From Fasciolopsis buskii (Eukaryota > Platyhelminthes > Trematoda > Plagiorchiida > Fasciolidae), in the NCBI GenBank assembly GCA_008360955.1, contig LUCM01000727.1, forward strand, positions 124,001 to 188,000: 64,000 bases of DNA, given 5' to 3'. Below the pieces are notes generated by a model that was not told the origin of the DNA, did not search any database, and saw only the letters and a list, made by a program, of their open reading frames with translations. This document shows positions 44,501 through 57,398 of this stretch, in pieces. Position numbers and translations under genes: made by a program. The number at the start of each line of letters is the position of its first letter. The first letter of the stretch is position 1.

Positions 44501-44620
44501 TGGGAGACGTGTTACATATGGAAACCGCTCCTCTATCTTATCATGCCCTACTTTCTCTCTCAAGGACCGCCGAAGATATCGTCCAGTATTTATTCCGGGG
44601 GAAAACAGCATAATTTACCA
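41548..44620 (+). mobile_element. RTE-like family A copy 5, heavily decayed
   Basis: The leader is recognisable from about 41548 (ggatggcttatctggagccg, then ctcctggtccccc). The N-terminal extension follows near 41865, then endonuclease traces: DSFLIDACCLNETVIQD (42180-42371) and FTLGDFNAQIGKLSASETC (42486-42806). RT traces come next: an EERISLSSSES segment (about 43430-43465), GVRVAMGLLSFRFFNFVMDKLMEN (43759-44064) and a damaged DCANDFVCLSEY in place of DYADDVVCLFES. RTE C-terminal traces (IDLVRIRWLGDVLHM) lie near 44475-44525, so this copy keeps a part lost from copy 1. It is the oldest-looking family A copy in the window. Confidence 0.8.
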
Positions 44621-46522
44621 GGTAACATTTTGCATCTATCCAGTGCTGTTGTAATGGGAATACCCAACGGGAAACTTTCATGTATATACCCGATTTGTTT
44701 TATTTATTTCTCGAGATCAGGTTCATCTTTTTAGTCTGACCGGGTGAGTGCTTGCAATCTCCATTCATACCACCTCAGGACTTTTCTCCCGATAGTGCTT
44801 TTTCCCGTTTCAATTGACAAACCACAGACCGAAGATTATTACAATCTTCGGGAGTTGCTCATAATCATGCTTGCTTAATCATAACGATTAACATCAACGA
44901 TGGTTTTCGTTTCTCAAAACTGAGCACACACAAAACAGTTACGTCACCAGGATTCTATGGTGCCAATTCGGTACGCACTTTCACGGAAAATTCTCAAACT
45001 TCGGCAAAATGAGTCTATGTATGCCCGTGTACTGTATTAAAAATTGCCTCGAAGGTATGCAATCCTAACGTGACACTTAGTTTGCAGCAAAACCAAAGTG
45101 TCGTTTTTAGAGTGAGTTTCCGGAATGTAGATGAAAAACATAAATATTTGCTCTCCATACGGCTCCTGAATGGGAATATTCGTGGCGACTAGTGTTGCAA
45201 AAACCACTTGGGAGCCGTGAAAATGTTTTGTACAAAAATGGTTGTAAATGGTAGTTCTCATATCTATCGAACTGAATGACAAGGAAGTGATTCTGTGCTG
45301 AACGGAACTGCCATGAACTTGGTAGTTTTCACTTGTGTGGGCAACGCTTACGGATCTGCAATCACTTGCTAGGGAAAAAGCCTATTTTAGCTCTGACCAG
45401 TCACAGCTATTTACCACAAGGTCCTTTTCAGAAGAACTCAGAACAAAAATAGGGATCCTAATTCCTTGCAAATTAACTTTATTTTGCAGTTCACAGTTCC
45501 GGGTGGTTCAGTTTCTAGTTATGGAGTGAACTTCGCCAGTCGCTGTTGTATTCTGTTGGTCAGAAACGGAACGCGATGCATGGGTGTAATCAGACACTTC
45601 GTGATTTGATTTCAGATAACGGGTCATCAACTATGCGAAACTCCAGGCGGTTTTCAGTAGATCACGCAGTCGAGATAGATGATTCGTGATTATTTAGATG
45701 TTCAGGTGTAACCGGATCTGCAGGATACTCACTCACCATGTCAACAACAATCAGTTTTCGTACTGAATAATACACGAATACAACAAGACCCGGTCGTCTC
45801 GTATGAATTCGCACGTATGCATGGACCACTAATCATTTCCACGTATATAGTACTATTCCATACAAAATGGTCGATTCTCAGAATCCTGAATCACTACATA
45901 TCAGTGGAACGGTGAAACTTTTGTGCCATTGGGTTCCTGGGAGATCAGTTTCCCAAGATCGTCCAACAAATCCAGAAATGATTCCATATGGTTCTGTTGT
46001 TAGCAGTCGTAAGATTATAAGTCCCACTGATCGCTCAATCCATCGCTGAGTATTTTTTATCTCAGTCTGTCAGAAAATGAACGATTTATTAGAAATTGAT
46101 TACCGGTGGTCATGAAGTTGTACGTCGAGCATTGTTTAACACAGTTGATAAACCATTGCTGATTACGCCCTTGTAGTGGATACTACAAGTGCTACTGATT
46201 TTGCTGAATTCAACAATTTCCACTATGTATTTGCTTAAGTCTGTGGTACTCGCTAGGTGTACACAAGCATCACCTAACACCACGAAGTTATTTACCACTT
46301 CCGTTTATATGCCTGTTCGTGGACTGTAATATAAGGACAGCTAAACATCGGATATCTTCTTTGTCATGCTAAAATGGGCTGTAGATGAAAAATCAAAAAT
46401 CTTGAATGAGAATTTCGCAAACGCATTTGCGAGTGTCTTGCGATTTGTTCCAGTTTGCATTCATAAGGGATAACAAACTCGCTTGTTCAACAGAAACACT
46501 TATTTCATCGTGTATTATATTA
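44621..46522. other. No gene recognised
   Basis: On the minus strand, an acceptor-like ttccttgtcattcag near 45275 is followed by two overlapping open frames to about 45037-45110. Neither has a domain I know, and they could be an exon of the membrane-protein gene. The rest shows only short frames. Confidence 0.35.
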
Positions 46523-47970
46523 ATTTATTAGCTGGAAATAATTGCTTGTTAATTAGGGTATTTCGATTTAACTGAGTTAGAAAAATCATGGTATATCACG
46601 AACCGTAAAACTTTCGTTTAGGGGAATCCTAAATTGCGTAATCATTAGCCTTGTCCCAAGGTCAATTAGGCGTGCTCCGTTAATCAGTGTCATTGTTGCC
46701 GAAACAATGAAGCAATGAACAATGGACAGTAAAATCTTTCGGTATCAAAATGTAGAGGATGAAGAATTGACTTGCAAACATCAGTCGGTTCAAAATTATG
46801 TTTAAACGTTTCCGGCGTTTCAAACTGAACAATGTCACTATCTACATCGCATTAAACGAGCAAAAATGTGCCAAGATCATATATTTGCGTGGAGCAAATG
46901 AATCATATATAAAAGTGATCACAAAGATGCTTGTAGTTGCAATAACAATTCATGACAGAAGTTCTTTTCACCAATCCTGTCGCACTTTGTTACCGATGCT
47001 TCGTGCACCACCGTCCAGATAGACTTGAAGAATATTGAAACGTTCCAATTTTCCGAAGACATGGAACATGAATTATTCGCACAACAAAGCGTGAAATATA
47101 ATTATCTTGAGCAATATTAGGAGATGCCCCACTAATTTTGTTGATGAATTAATGACATGTAGTGAACTGTAGAAGGCTTAGAAAATGAGAATTTCTAGAG
47201 GGAACTTCTTCAAAAGAAGGAGTCTAGCTCTCTTATGTCTATCCAAGTTATTCACTCTCAGATGAATAAGATGAGAAAACCCTTAAAAACGGATCAAAAG
47301 AGACTGGATTATGGATTAGGGAAATTTGGCCGTCGTACTAACGGAGATATTGCCTTCATTCTAAGAAATTAGCCAATATGAAAAAATTGTATTGTCTCCG
47401 AAATAAGTTCGGTGTTTCGCTCTACCAGAATCTAGTAAACATGTTTCCCCCAATCGAGTGATTTTCCTCCAATCTGACGTCAATCAGGTAGAAGGAGATT
47501 CTGGGTGGACAGCATGCTTCATATAAAACCATACCACCTTGATTTCATCAAAAATATGCTTCTAAAGCATTTTGACATATGAAACGAAAGCAGTTGTACT
47601 TGTGTGGAGTGCTGGGTGCCACATCGAAATAACCAAACAGTTAGTGAAGGATAATGGCGAGTTCATCGATTGGCATCGTTTATTGGTGCTGGATTTCTGG
47701 CAAAGCATGCACCGAAATGTTGTGAATTACTCTCGCTTTGTTCTTCCCAAATAGGTCGTGATGTGCCATGGTTGTGACGTACACATGATGGTTGCAATGG
47801 GATGTGGGCAAAATTCCTAACCTATTTGCTCACTGAATAACTACAAACCATGCGGCTTAGGGTCAAGAATGTTTGCCATTTCTTGTCGAATAAAAGGAAT
47901 ACAAATTGATTTGTTCACTTTCCCATGCTTCTCCCTGCTTCAGTGGAAATCTTTCAAATGACGTTCGTTC
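46523..47970 (-). repeat. 1.45-kb repeat, full-length copy B
   Basis: Reverse complement of 55951-57398 at high identity over 1,448 bases with no large gap. Shared landmarks are the 60-codon frame (47572-47754 here, starting MTYETKAVVLVWSAGCH) and the 74-codon frame (46798-47022, starting MFKRFRRFKLNNVTIY). No terminal inverted repeat, poly(A) tail, RT or transposase is seen. The ends are sharp: similarity to copy C stops within a few bases on both sides, with no target-site duplication visible. Confidence 0.9.
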
Positions 47971-50900
47971 CGTTAGTTTCCATAAAACGTTTGTGATCTT
48001 TATAGATAACTTTTTTCTCCATGGGCTGTCGTTTTTTTTGCGTGTGAGAAATCCCTGTGTGTAATTCCTCTTTATCTGTTATTCGTTTGTGACCAAGTTG
48101 TTTCCTAGTCCTTTGTAGCCAACATCTCCCGTTCCACTCCTGCGTTTTTTCTTCTGTTAAATGCTGTGAATATTGTCTAATGTGCTTTCGGCTCCCCTTG
48201 TTCAATGCGTATTTTATTCTGGGCGGTATTTTCACTGTTTCTTATCTAGCGGTATTTAATTTATTTCATTGGAATCACCAGTTTGTCCTGTATTTCTGTT
48301 GACGGCGCTTGCAAGTACTCCCTTTTAAAGGTTTTGAATCTTCCTCCGTGGTGCTATTTGTTTGATTGCCGCACAATTTGAATCCACACAGAATCGGTCG
48401 AGTATTCCAGCATGATCTTCGACCTTACATTTCACGCGAACAGCATGCCACGTCTTCCCTAGTAATTCTCACGAACTCTTAGTCATTTTCTGAATTTTTT
48501 GTCCGTCAAATAATCGTACGAGCACTCCGTGCACCTTTTTTTACCTGGGAAATTTCGCTCTATTTTGAAACAATCTTCTTGTAAACCTACGTGTGCGTTT
48601 TCATTCATTCCAAAAACTGATCCCTGCTTATCATTTGTAATCAGGCCACCCTCCACAGATTTGAGTTATATTGTGGATGAGGATTTTGTAGTCCATGTAG
48701 ACTGCTTATTCGTCCCTACTAACTTGGGAACTGAGTGTACAAATTTAAGTTACTTTAGCCATGACACAACAGTCTGCACTGCATTCAAGCGAAGGGCCTG
48801 AAGCAATTGCAGACTCTTAGAGAATTGACCGGAAATATGAGGATTGAAGTCAGAAACAGTCAATTTAGAATGATACGAAGATGTCTGCTTGATCACGACT
48901 AGCCGGGAACTTACTATATCTTCAAATTAATCCTTCTAACTCAACTCAGTATTATGAAAACATGGGAGAACTTTACCACTGTTTCATCTTTGTAGGAAAT
49001 CCTAAGGAAACTGAATCTACCAAAACCAAAATGTAGAACCAACCCGTGACACGAGATTGCGAGTTGTGCCGTAAATAATTTCCTGAGCTACAAAGTTCCC
49101 TACTACTAACACTGATCATGTCTGAGGCTAATCGGCAAATCTGTTCTGTACATTGAAGCCAATTTACAAAACTTTCAGTGTCTGGGTCTAATGCAATGAA
49201 ATCGCCCTACTTTACAGAGGAATAAGTAAATCCATTAGGTTCATATGTCATGCCCACATTTGGGTACACAGTCAATATGCTTGTGAATGATGGAAAATTT
49301 TTGTAAAGGATATTCGGATGACAACCTATGGTGCTCCTTCGTTGAGGGGATCGTTTGCAAGTGCTAGATTGAAATGACCCAGTAAACACTGGTCTATATT
49401 GGACTTATTGGATGAGATACTAGGGCTGTTATCAATTTGAAACGAAAGACTGATACCCACAAATGTGGGCTGGAACAGAGAATAATTTGTTTTCCCCCAT
49501 CGGAATGTCTAGCACAGCTGGGCGGTTAGTTATCCGGCTGGTTATTGGAACTACAGGTGCTTCACAAAAAACTCAAGCCAGCAAGAAGTATTTCGGATCA
49601 GATTGCGGCCAAAAGCAAAGCGAGACAACGTGTGTTGTGATTGTTTCCCGAGCGAACTCCGAACTAACTTAGTGGCTGACTGGAATAATGGGGTGAAACC
49701 AACGTAAAAGATCCAAAATGATGTTTGGACTCGCCCAGTTCATCGACAACAATCTGCCATTACTTGTGACTGTACTTGTTAGCCAAAACGAAAAGTTGGC
49801 AACTTAGGGCCAGACAGACATTTTCTAAGCGTATTTTCTCCTTGATAAACAGTCATTGCCGATGTGGATTCATTAAACGTCATCAATAGCAGAAACCGGA
49901 GTAAAGGAATGTTAGGCTTCCAGCCAAACAGCCAAGAAACATCAAAATATTTTGGATTATATAAGCACTTGGAGAAGAGATGCTTAGAAAAGTATGTCTC
50001 GCTGTGATCCTTTACCGCCAACGGACTATTTCAATTATTTGTCAGAACTGGCCCAAGGACATCGAGTTCGAAAAAGTAGGAACGAAGTCAGAGCGTGAAG
50101 ATAGTCAACTGGGACAGCATAATAGACTGCCGTTATTTCCTAATCCGCGGGTCATAGTGTGAAGAACTTTTCTACCCGAGACCCACTCATTTTCAGAAGT
50201 ATATGGATACTGGAGACCACACACAGGTAATCACTTTTTTCAACGTCAGAGATTTTCCTCTAGAAAGCAATTCGATATCCTGATGTTGATGGATCTGGTG
50301 ATCATGCATGTGAAACGCACTTCTACCCAAGCATCCAGAGTCAAAAACACTAACTTACCTTCGAAATGCTCGGAGAAACGCATTAAGATGGTATATATAT
50401 TTTTTCTTCTTCCACAAAATCGCTTTTCCAGACTATTTTATCTGTTCCAAATAAGAGCTGCGTTAGCTATAATGAATAAAAGATTAATGTTACTTACAAT
50501 CGATTTCCCAGTTAAGAACAGAACAGCAAATTCTCCACACTCCATATCTGGAATACTGGACTAAGGCTCATTTGTTGACCGGGGATTGCATCCCGTCAGG
50601 AGTAAATGGTTGTGATTTGGCTTTAGTCCTAAGTTCAAATGACAAACTTGTAGCGTTGGTCGTTTTAAAGGTTTTCATTTGGGACGGGTAAAGATGGAAT
50701 GGAGAAAGGCAGAGCTAGGATGCATTTTGAAATACAGTGAAAACCGGAAGACACTTGATTAGTAATTAGTGTATAAATGCAAATAATAAGCAGCTCAGTA
50801 TACTGAATTAAATTGGATATCTTGTGAACAGGAACTGGATTCCTTACTATTTAGTTCCGATATGCGCAGACGATTGTGAACGGTTCAGAAAAGTTTCGCT

Positions 50901-53000
50901 TACAGGCTCGCGGTCAATCAGATGCCAAAAAATAACAGAGAGAGTCAAACCAAGGGGAAGAAAGTGTGTCGTTAAGGAGACAGAGCGTGAATTGTTGGAT
51001 TCGACTATAACTTCGCAGACATGGGACTACCCAGTTGCAGTTATAGTTCGAATATCAATGGATATTTTTATATACGAGTGTATGTATAATACGGACTTGT
51101 CGCTACCCAATAGTATTTTTGAACGTGTACGCACTGCTCATTAATATAACGCCTTATGTATTGGCACAAGCTTTACCTTTTTAGAGGAAATTTGCACGGG
51201 AGATTTTGCATTCCTGTTCCAAAACCCGAGTTTAGAACAGCGATTCATAATTCTCCCCACACTGGACGTATTGAGGGTTCAGTCCTGTGACCAAAAGTTG
51301 AGCAAAATTGTTAGTCGCAAGCTATACACAATGCTGTTTATGAAAGTCCCATTCCCTCCGGTCAAAACACCATCACCAATACCACCATCATAACCAAACA
51401 ATAAGAGGAAGCAAAAACTCGATTTGTCAATCGTCAGATGAGTAATGTTGAATTTTATCAAGGCCACTTTGTTGTGTCAAGTAACTTGCACAAATGTGAT
51501 TGGATCAGATAGTAGGAAGTCACTTTGGCTATCTGTGTTTCAACTCCAAATCGAGTCATTTAATCTCCTTCGCTCTCAAATGACCAACTACCGATTGGTT
51601 GAAAATATTAAACGGATTATAGCTGACCCCAAATAAATTGACCTGCGCTGTAGGGCTGCCCGACCACGTGCCAACCGCTGCTCATCCCGGTGATTCTGCC
51701 TACTAGTCTCTGTGGTATCTGGGACCTTTATGAAGCGGATACCCAAAGACAAACATACCAAACCAGTGAACCCGGAAAGCTGTGAAGGTTATTTCGTTCG
51801 AGTTGTAATCAAATCAATCAAACCAGTTCATGAAAACCAGCGCGAGGATTATTCTTCAGCCATAACCGGGGTTGGATTGAACTGATCAGGTCAGTCTGAC
51901 CTACTTTTTTTCTAAATTGTGCTAAACATATGCGTACCCGGCTTCTGGGAATCGGCATTCCTAATGATCATTTTTAGGAAACTTCAGCCTCCCTCTTCGT
52001 GTCTGTGTGTGTGTGGGGGAGTAAATACTTCAAGGCGGAGTGCGACAACTGCAGTTAAGACTACCCCCAGTCTGTTGGTGAGACAAATCAGATGCTCTCA
52101 TCAAGTAAATATGGGCGATTTCTGAGGGCAAACCTCACTGATACGTCAGGTAACACTGAGAAAAATTGGGGAAGGAGCTGTTCTGATAAAGTGTGCTAAG
52201 GTTTTCCTGCAAAATTAGATTGCGAGGTAGCCGACGGCCATTTCCGAATTCAGCCTAATAATTTTTGTTATAGAAATATATTAAATTCTAATCTAGCAAA
52301 CATCATTTGCAGCTTGTCATGAAGTGTTTGTTTTTACGTTCCATTGGCTGGAATACAGAATTCTACGCGACATGGTCCGAAACAAAAAAATGGGTATAAC
52401 AGGAACTGTACATTTGTGCTTTTGCATTTTTGTATGGTTTAATTTGCGTCCATATCTTTCGGTATGCATCCTCGCAGTCAAAACTTCATCGTCGATTCCT
52501 CACTTTAAAGACGCTTGAACAGAGCTGGTAATGTGCTCTGTTTAAAAATCGGTCATTCGTTAACTGTTTTGACTAGACTGTGGACAATTTTATCTCCCTA
52601 CGATAGTTTTGTTTCCCCTGTAATTGATATTCCGACACATATCCTCCTTAGACCGTTTCCGATTGTCTCAATTATCCTCTTCGGTCTGTGTGATGACCTT
52701 GCCATTGAATATCGGGTAATGATGTATGCAGATGCGGTGTTGATATACTGAAGTAAACACAACTCCTGTCTTTTGAATTACTGTCCTCCTGGAAACGCAG
52801 TGTTGTTCATAGAACCAAAAGTAATCTACCTGGAATGATAAATTGCACAAACATGAACACTACAAAATAAGTGAAATTTAACGGGCATCAGAATTGTAGT
52901 TATAAGCTTTTCTTGCTTTGGTTCGCATTAGGCGTACAGTGTGGGTTTGATTTCTTCATGGCGTGCATAAAAACATTGAAATGCCTGTATATATTTTCAT
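47971..53000. other. No gene recognised
   Basis: Frames up to about 106 codons (for example 47954-48235 minus, 48529-48801 plus, 50824-51144 plus), with no domain, no convincing splice pair and no repeat shared with the rest of the window. The lysine-rich frame at 47954-48235 partly overlaps the end of repeat copy B. Confidence 0.4.
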
Positions 53001-55950
53001 TGTACAATGTGAAGTTTGTACTTGGCAATAAAAATCCAACTTTTAGTAGGTTTAATCGTGATTGTTCACCATAGTTGCTTATTAGAAATAGAACCGGAGT
53101 CGACCTTGTAAGAATTGCATTGGCTGCGCCTAATGTCTATGACTCGCGTCCCTGCCCATCCGCGGTGCAATTAGGAAGTTTCGTCTACCAGATTTTGACC
53201 AACAGAAAACTGATACAACTATGTACGATTTTTGACCTGGCGCGATTCAAACCCACGCAAGGACGAAATCAACATTTTCATACCGTGAGCGCTTTGTAAG
53301 CTGGAATACGAGATCAAGCCGAAGGGTTTTCGAGCATTCCACTTAGGTATCAGTAGCTTCCGGCTGAAACAGTGTTAGAACGTGATATTCATCAGTGACC
53401 CTTGAATGAAATGTGCGGACATTCTTCGGCTTGGCCTCGCAGGTCAGATGCGTGGGCCGCGTCCATCCGTAAGTCTGGACCCCGCCGAGGTCGAAGAGTT
53501 TTTACAATTGAGTCAACTAGACGTGCAATGCAATTGTTTCACCCACTGGCTTTTGCTTTGTGGTTGCATCCATTGTTGTTCTCGACTTGCTAGTCGACGA
53601 ATACCACCGAATCAGAGTATTAGAGCTATCATACGTGCCCACCAAACGTGAACATTCGAAGTAATCGAGATTGCCCTGGGTGGCCGGTGCGGCTAACATA
53701 AGGACAGTAATGAGCCTCGAGAATGTCAGCCACTTACCAAAACGGTCGATATTTTTGGTGTAAAATAAATATACTTGATGTCCATGATATTCTGTCGTTC
53801 GTCGTGGGCATAGAATGGCTGTAATCAGTCACTTGCCGAGTTGTTAAAGCCTACGATATAAGTCTTCATAGGTTGGCTATGAGAAACGTTGTACATATTC
53901 ATATTTTTCTTGAAATTAATTTATCTTACTATATTGCAAGTTGCATAGAAAAGACATTAGTCCAGTACAAGAACGAGATTCGCCGGGAATATTGTCACTT
54001 GTAATCCAATGTGGTTCGACCAAATCGTCGTGATATCTCTACCAACTATTTCACAGACTTGACTGTCTTATTATTCTAATTCATCTAGTTGGAATGCTTT
54101 TGGTTCTATTTGTGTGACAACAGTACGTTTTCATTTATTCTTCCAATCTTTTAGGTAGGATGGGTACTGGAAGTTCGAGAACTCTGACCGCGATTTTACG
54201 ATGTTTTCTTTCTGATGGATTACGAACCTATGCAATTCGCAAATTCAAAGGTTTGGTTTACTTTTCACCAAAATGTCGGGTAGCTGAATGAATCTCTTCC
54301 TTCTCCGTGACATGATAAACATGCATCTATTGAATAGTTTTTGATAGGAACGTTTATTTGCACGCTTCTAATCTAATTTCAACAATCAAGAAAGCGAACT
54401 GGAAGCTGCTTCTGATACTTTCAACTTTCTCTATTTCGATATTTTGTATTTTGATGAAGATTGAGTGGTGCAATAACCACATTTGCTTCCGCACTATATC
54501 ACTTGATAGAAACATCACTATTTATGCAATTTACTGGCTGGTCATAATCAACTAAAGGTTCAAATGTAATGGTCGAATTGAATCTAATTAATTGTCGATA
54601 TGACTAACCAATTGTTGGTCAGCATCATCAGTCGCAAAATCAATGAAAGATTCGTACTCATAGTCTTCGTAATCACAACCCCAATTCTGACTATGTGATG
54701 CTCACGTGTAGGAAATCCGGACTGATCGCAGATGAGAATCTTCCGGTGATCTTACAGTTCCTGATGTTTATCTGCGGTTGCATCGTGCACTAAATTCACT
54801 TCGGACTTTGAAAATAAATCGGAATAAACAAGCAATATTGACAACAGTAAAATTTCACTGTCCTCCGAAACCTGCTCATTTTAACGAAACATCCCACCCA
54901 TTGCAGTTGGAAACACTTGCCACCTGCCATTACGTGGTTCAACCACTCTGACCTACGTTCTTGCATCCCTGGAGGCCTGAAATTAGTTCGTTCGAAACTG
55001 AATTCCTAATGCCTATTTTTACTGTACTTGTTCTATGCTATTTTTGACTTGTCACTTGACACACAAAATAAATATTTCTGGCAGGGGAGCAAGTTTACTG
55101 CACACTCGCTAATCAATAACTGCTTGATTCGAGAATAGGGTTTGCTCTGTTGACTGCAGGGAACCAGTTTGGCATTAAGCCATGTTTCCTATTTGACTTT
55201 GTCTTTAACTTGGAGCCAAGTTAAAAGTCTGTGATGCTTCTATGGCAGTCTTAATTAGGTTATAAAGGCTATTATGATTGGCGTGGAATATATGTGATGT
55301 AAAATCCTCTGTAATTGTCTGTCAATGTAAATTGTCGTGAAAATAGCAACAGTTTCAATTCTACTGGTATATTTGCCAAGGCTGCCAGCAGCGATGATCT
55401 GTTGCTATCCATTAGAGCTGATGAACCTTTTAAAGCAAATAACACCAGTACTAACCAAATTATTTTGATTAAAATACAAGGGTGGGTGTACACCTATTTT
55501 TCCGGCTGTGCTAAGCACAAACATTTCGCGCCGCCGGTATTTAAGTTGGTCATTCGAAAAGAGACAGGCAGTGGATAAGCGCTGAAAATCATGGCCTTTA
55601 TACTTGAATTTCTTCTAGTTCGTGTCTGTCATCAGGATTCATTCTCTCATTCCTTAGGCTTTGCAAAGATCATTCAAAAATTACGCAAACAATTGGCGAG
55701 AAAACTAAGAATATCGAGGACTAATTACCCGACAGCTGCATTATCGATGGTCTTAACGGAACTCAAAGGTGAACTGGAGTTAGAAGAATTTATTCAGTAC
55801 TGATGTGATTTCATGTTTTGTTCAGTTATCTTCAACCATTTCTTTGACCCCCAAAGGATAATCCATGAAATCAGTAGCTGACATTCGTACTAAAAGTACT
55901 AAATCGTACCACTCAAACTGAAACCGAATAAAGAAGCTGCCGAAATCAAT
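53001..55950. other. No gene recognised; GC-richer patch at 53.1-53.7 kb
   Basis: The 53.1-53.7 kb patch is less AT-rich than its surroundings. On the minus strand it has a gtgggtttgaatcgcgcc block (about 53235-53255) resembling a pol III B box, so it may be a short interspersed repeat. Frames of about 60-80 codons occur on both strands there. Frames at 55315-55578 and 55591-55803 (+) look moderately protein-like but lack a domain and splice signals. Confidence 0.35.
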
Positions 55951-57398
55951 GAACGAACGTCATTTGAAAGATTTCCACTGAAGCAGGGAGAAGCATGGGA
56001 AAGTGAACAAATCAATTTGTATTCCTTTTATTCGACAAGAAATGGCAAACATTCTTGACCCTAAGCCGCATGGTTTGGAGTTATTCAGCGAGCAAATAGG
56101 TTAGGAATTTTGTCCACATCCCATTGCAACCATCATGTGTACGTCACAACCATGGCCCATCACGACCTATTTGGGAAGAACAAAGCGAGAGTAATTCACA
56201 ACATCTCGGTGCATGCTTTGCCAGAAATCCAGCACCAATAAACGATGCCAATCGATGAACTCGCCATTATCCTTCACTAACTGTTTGGTTATTTCGATGT
56301 GGCACCCAGCACTCCACACAAGTACAACTGCTTTCGTTTCATATGTCAAAATGCTTTAGAAGCATATTTTTGATGAAATCAAGGTGGTATGGTTTTATAT
56401 GAAGCATGCTGTCCACCCAGAATCTCCTTCTACCTGATTGACGTCAGATTGGAGGAAAATCACTCGATTGGGGGAAACATGTTTACTAGATTCTGGTAGA
56501 GCGAAACACCGAACTTATTTCGGAGACAATACAATTTTTTCATATTGGCTAATTTCTTAGAATGAAGGCAATATCTCCGTTAGTACGACGGCCAAATTTC
56601 CCTAATCCATAATCCAGTCTCTTTTGATCCGTTTTTAAGGGTTTTCTCATCTTATTCATCTGAGAGTGAATAACTTGGATAGACATAAGAGAGCTAGACT
56701 CCTTCTTTTGAAGAAGTTCCCTCTAGAAATTCTCATTTTCTAAGCCTTCTACAGTTCACTACATGTCATTAATTCATCAACAAAATTAGTGGGGCATCTC
56801 CTAATATTGCTCAAGATAATTATATTTCACGCTTTGTTGTGCGAATAATTCATGTTCCATGTCTTCGGAAAATTGGAACGTTTCAATATTCTTCAAGTCT
56901 ATCTGGACGGTGGTGCACGAAGCATCGGTAACAAAGTGCGACAGAATTGGTGAAAAGAACTTCTGTCATGAATTGTTATTGCAACTACAAGCATCTTTGT
57001 GGTCACTTTCATATATGATTCATTTGCTCCACGCAAATATATGATCTTGGCACATTTTTGCTCGTTTAATGCGATGTAGATAGTGACATTGTTCAGTTTG
57101 AAACGCCGGAAACGTTTAAACATAATTTTGAACCGACTGATGTTTGCAAGTCAACTCTTCATCGTTTGCATTGTGATACCGAAAGATTTTACTGTCCATT
57201 GTTCATTGCTTCATTGTTTCGGTAACAACGGCACTGATTAACGGAGCACGCCTAATTGACCTTGGGACAAGGCTAATGATTACGTAATTTAGGATTGCCC
57301 TAAACGGAATTTTTACGGTTCGTGATATAGCATGATTTTTCTACCCCAGTTAAATCAAAATACCCCAATTAACAAGTAATTGTTTCCAGCCAATAAAT
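55951..57398 (+). repeat. 1.45-kb repeat, full-length copy C
   Basis: Direct repeat of copy A and inverted repeat of copy B. Together with B it defines the full unit: left end gaacgaacgtcatttgaaag, right end tttccagccaataaat. The 60-codon minus-strand frame (56349-56167) is identical in sequence to that of copy A, and copy B differs at one residue (Asp to Asn). I cannot place it in a known class; it could be a non-autonomous transposon, a satellite monomer or a recently duplicated segment. Confidence 0.9.
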
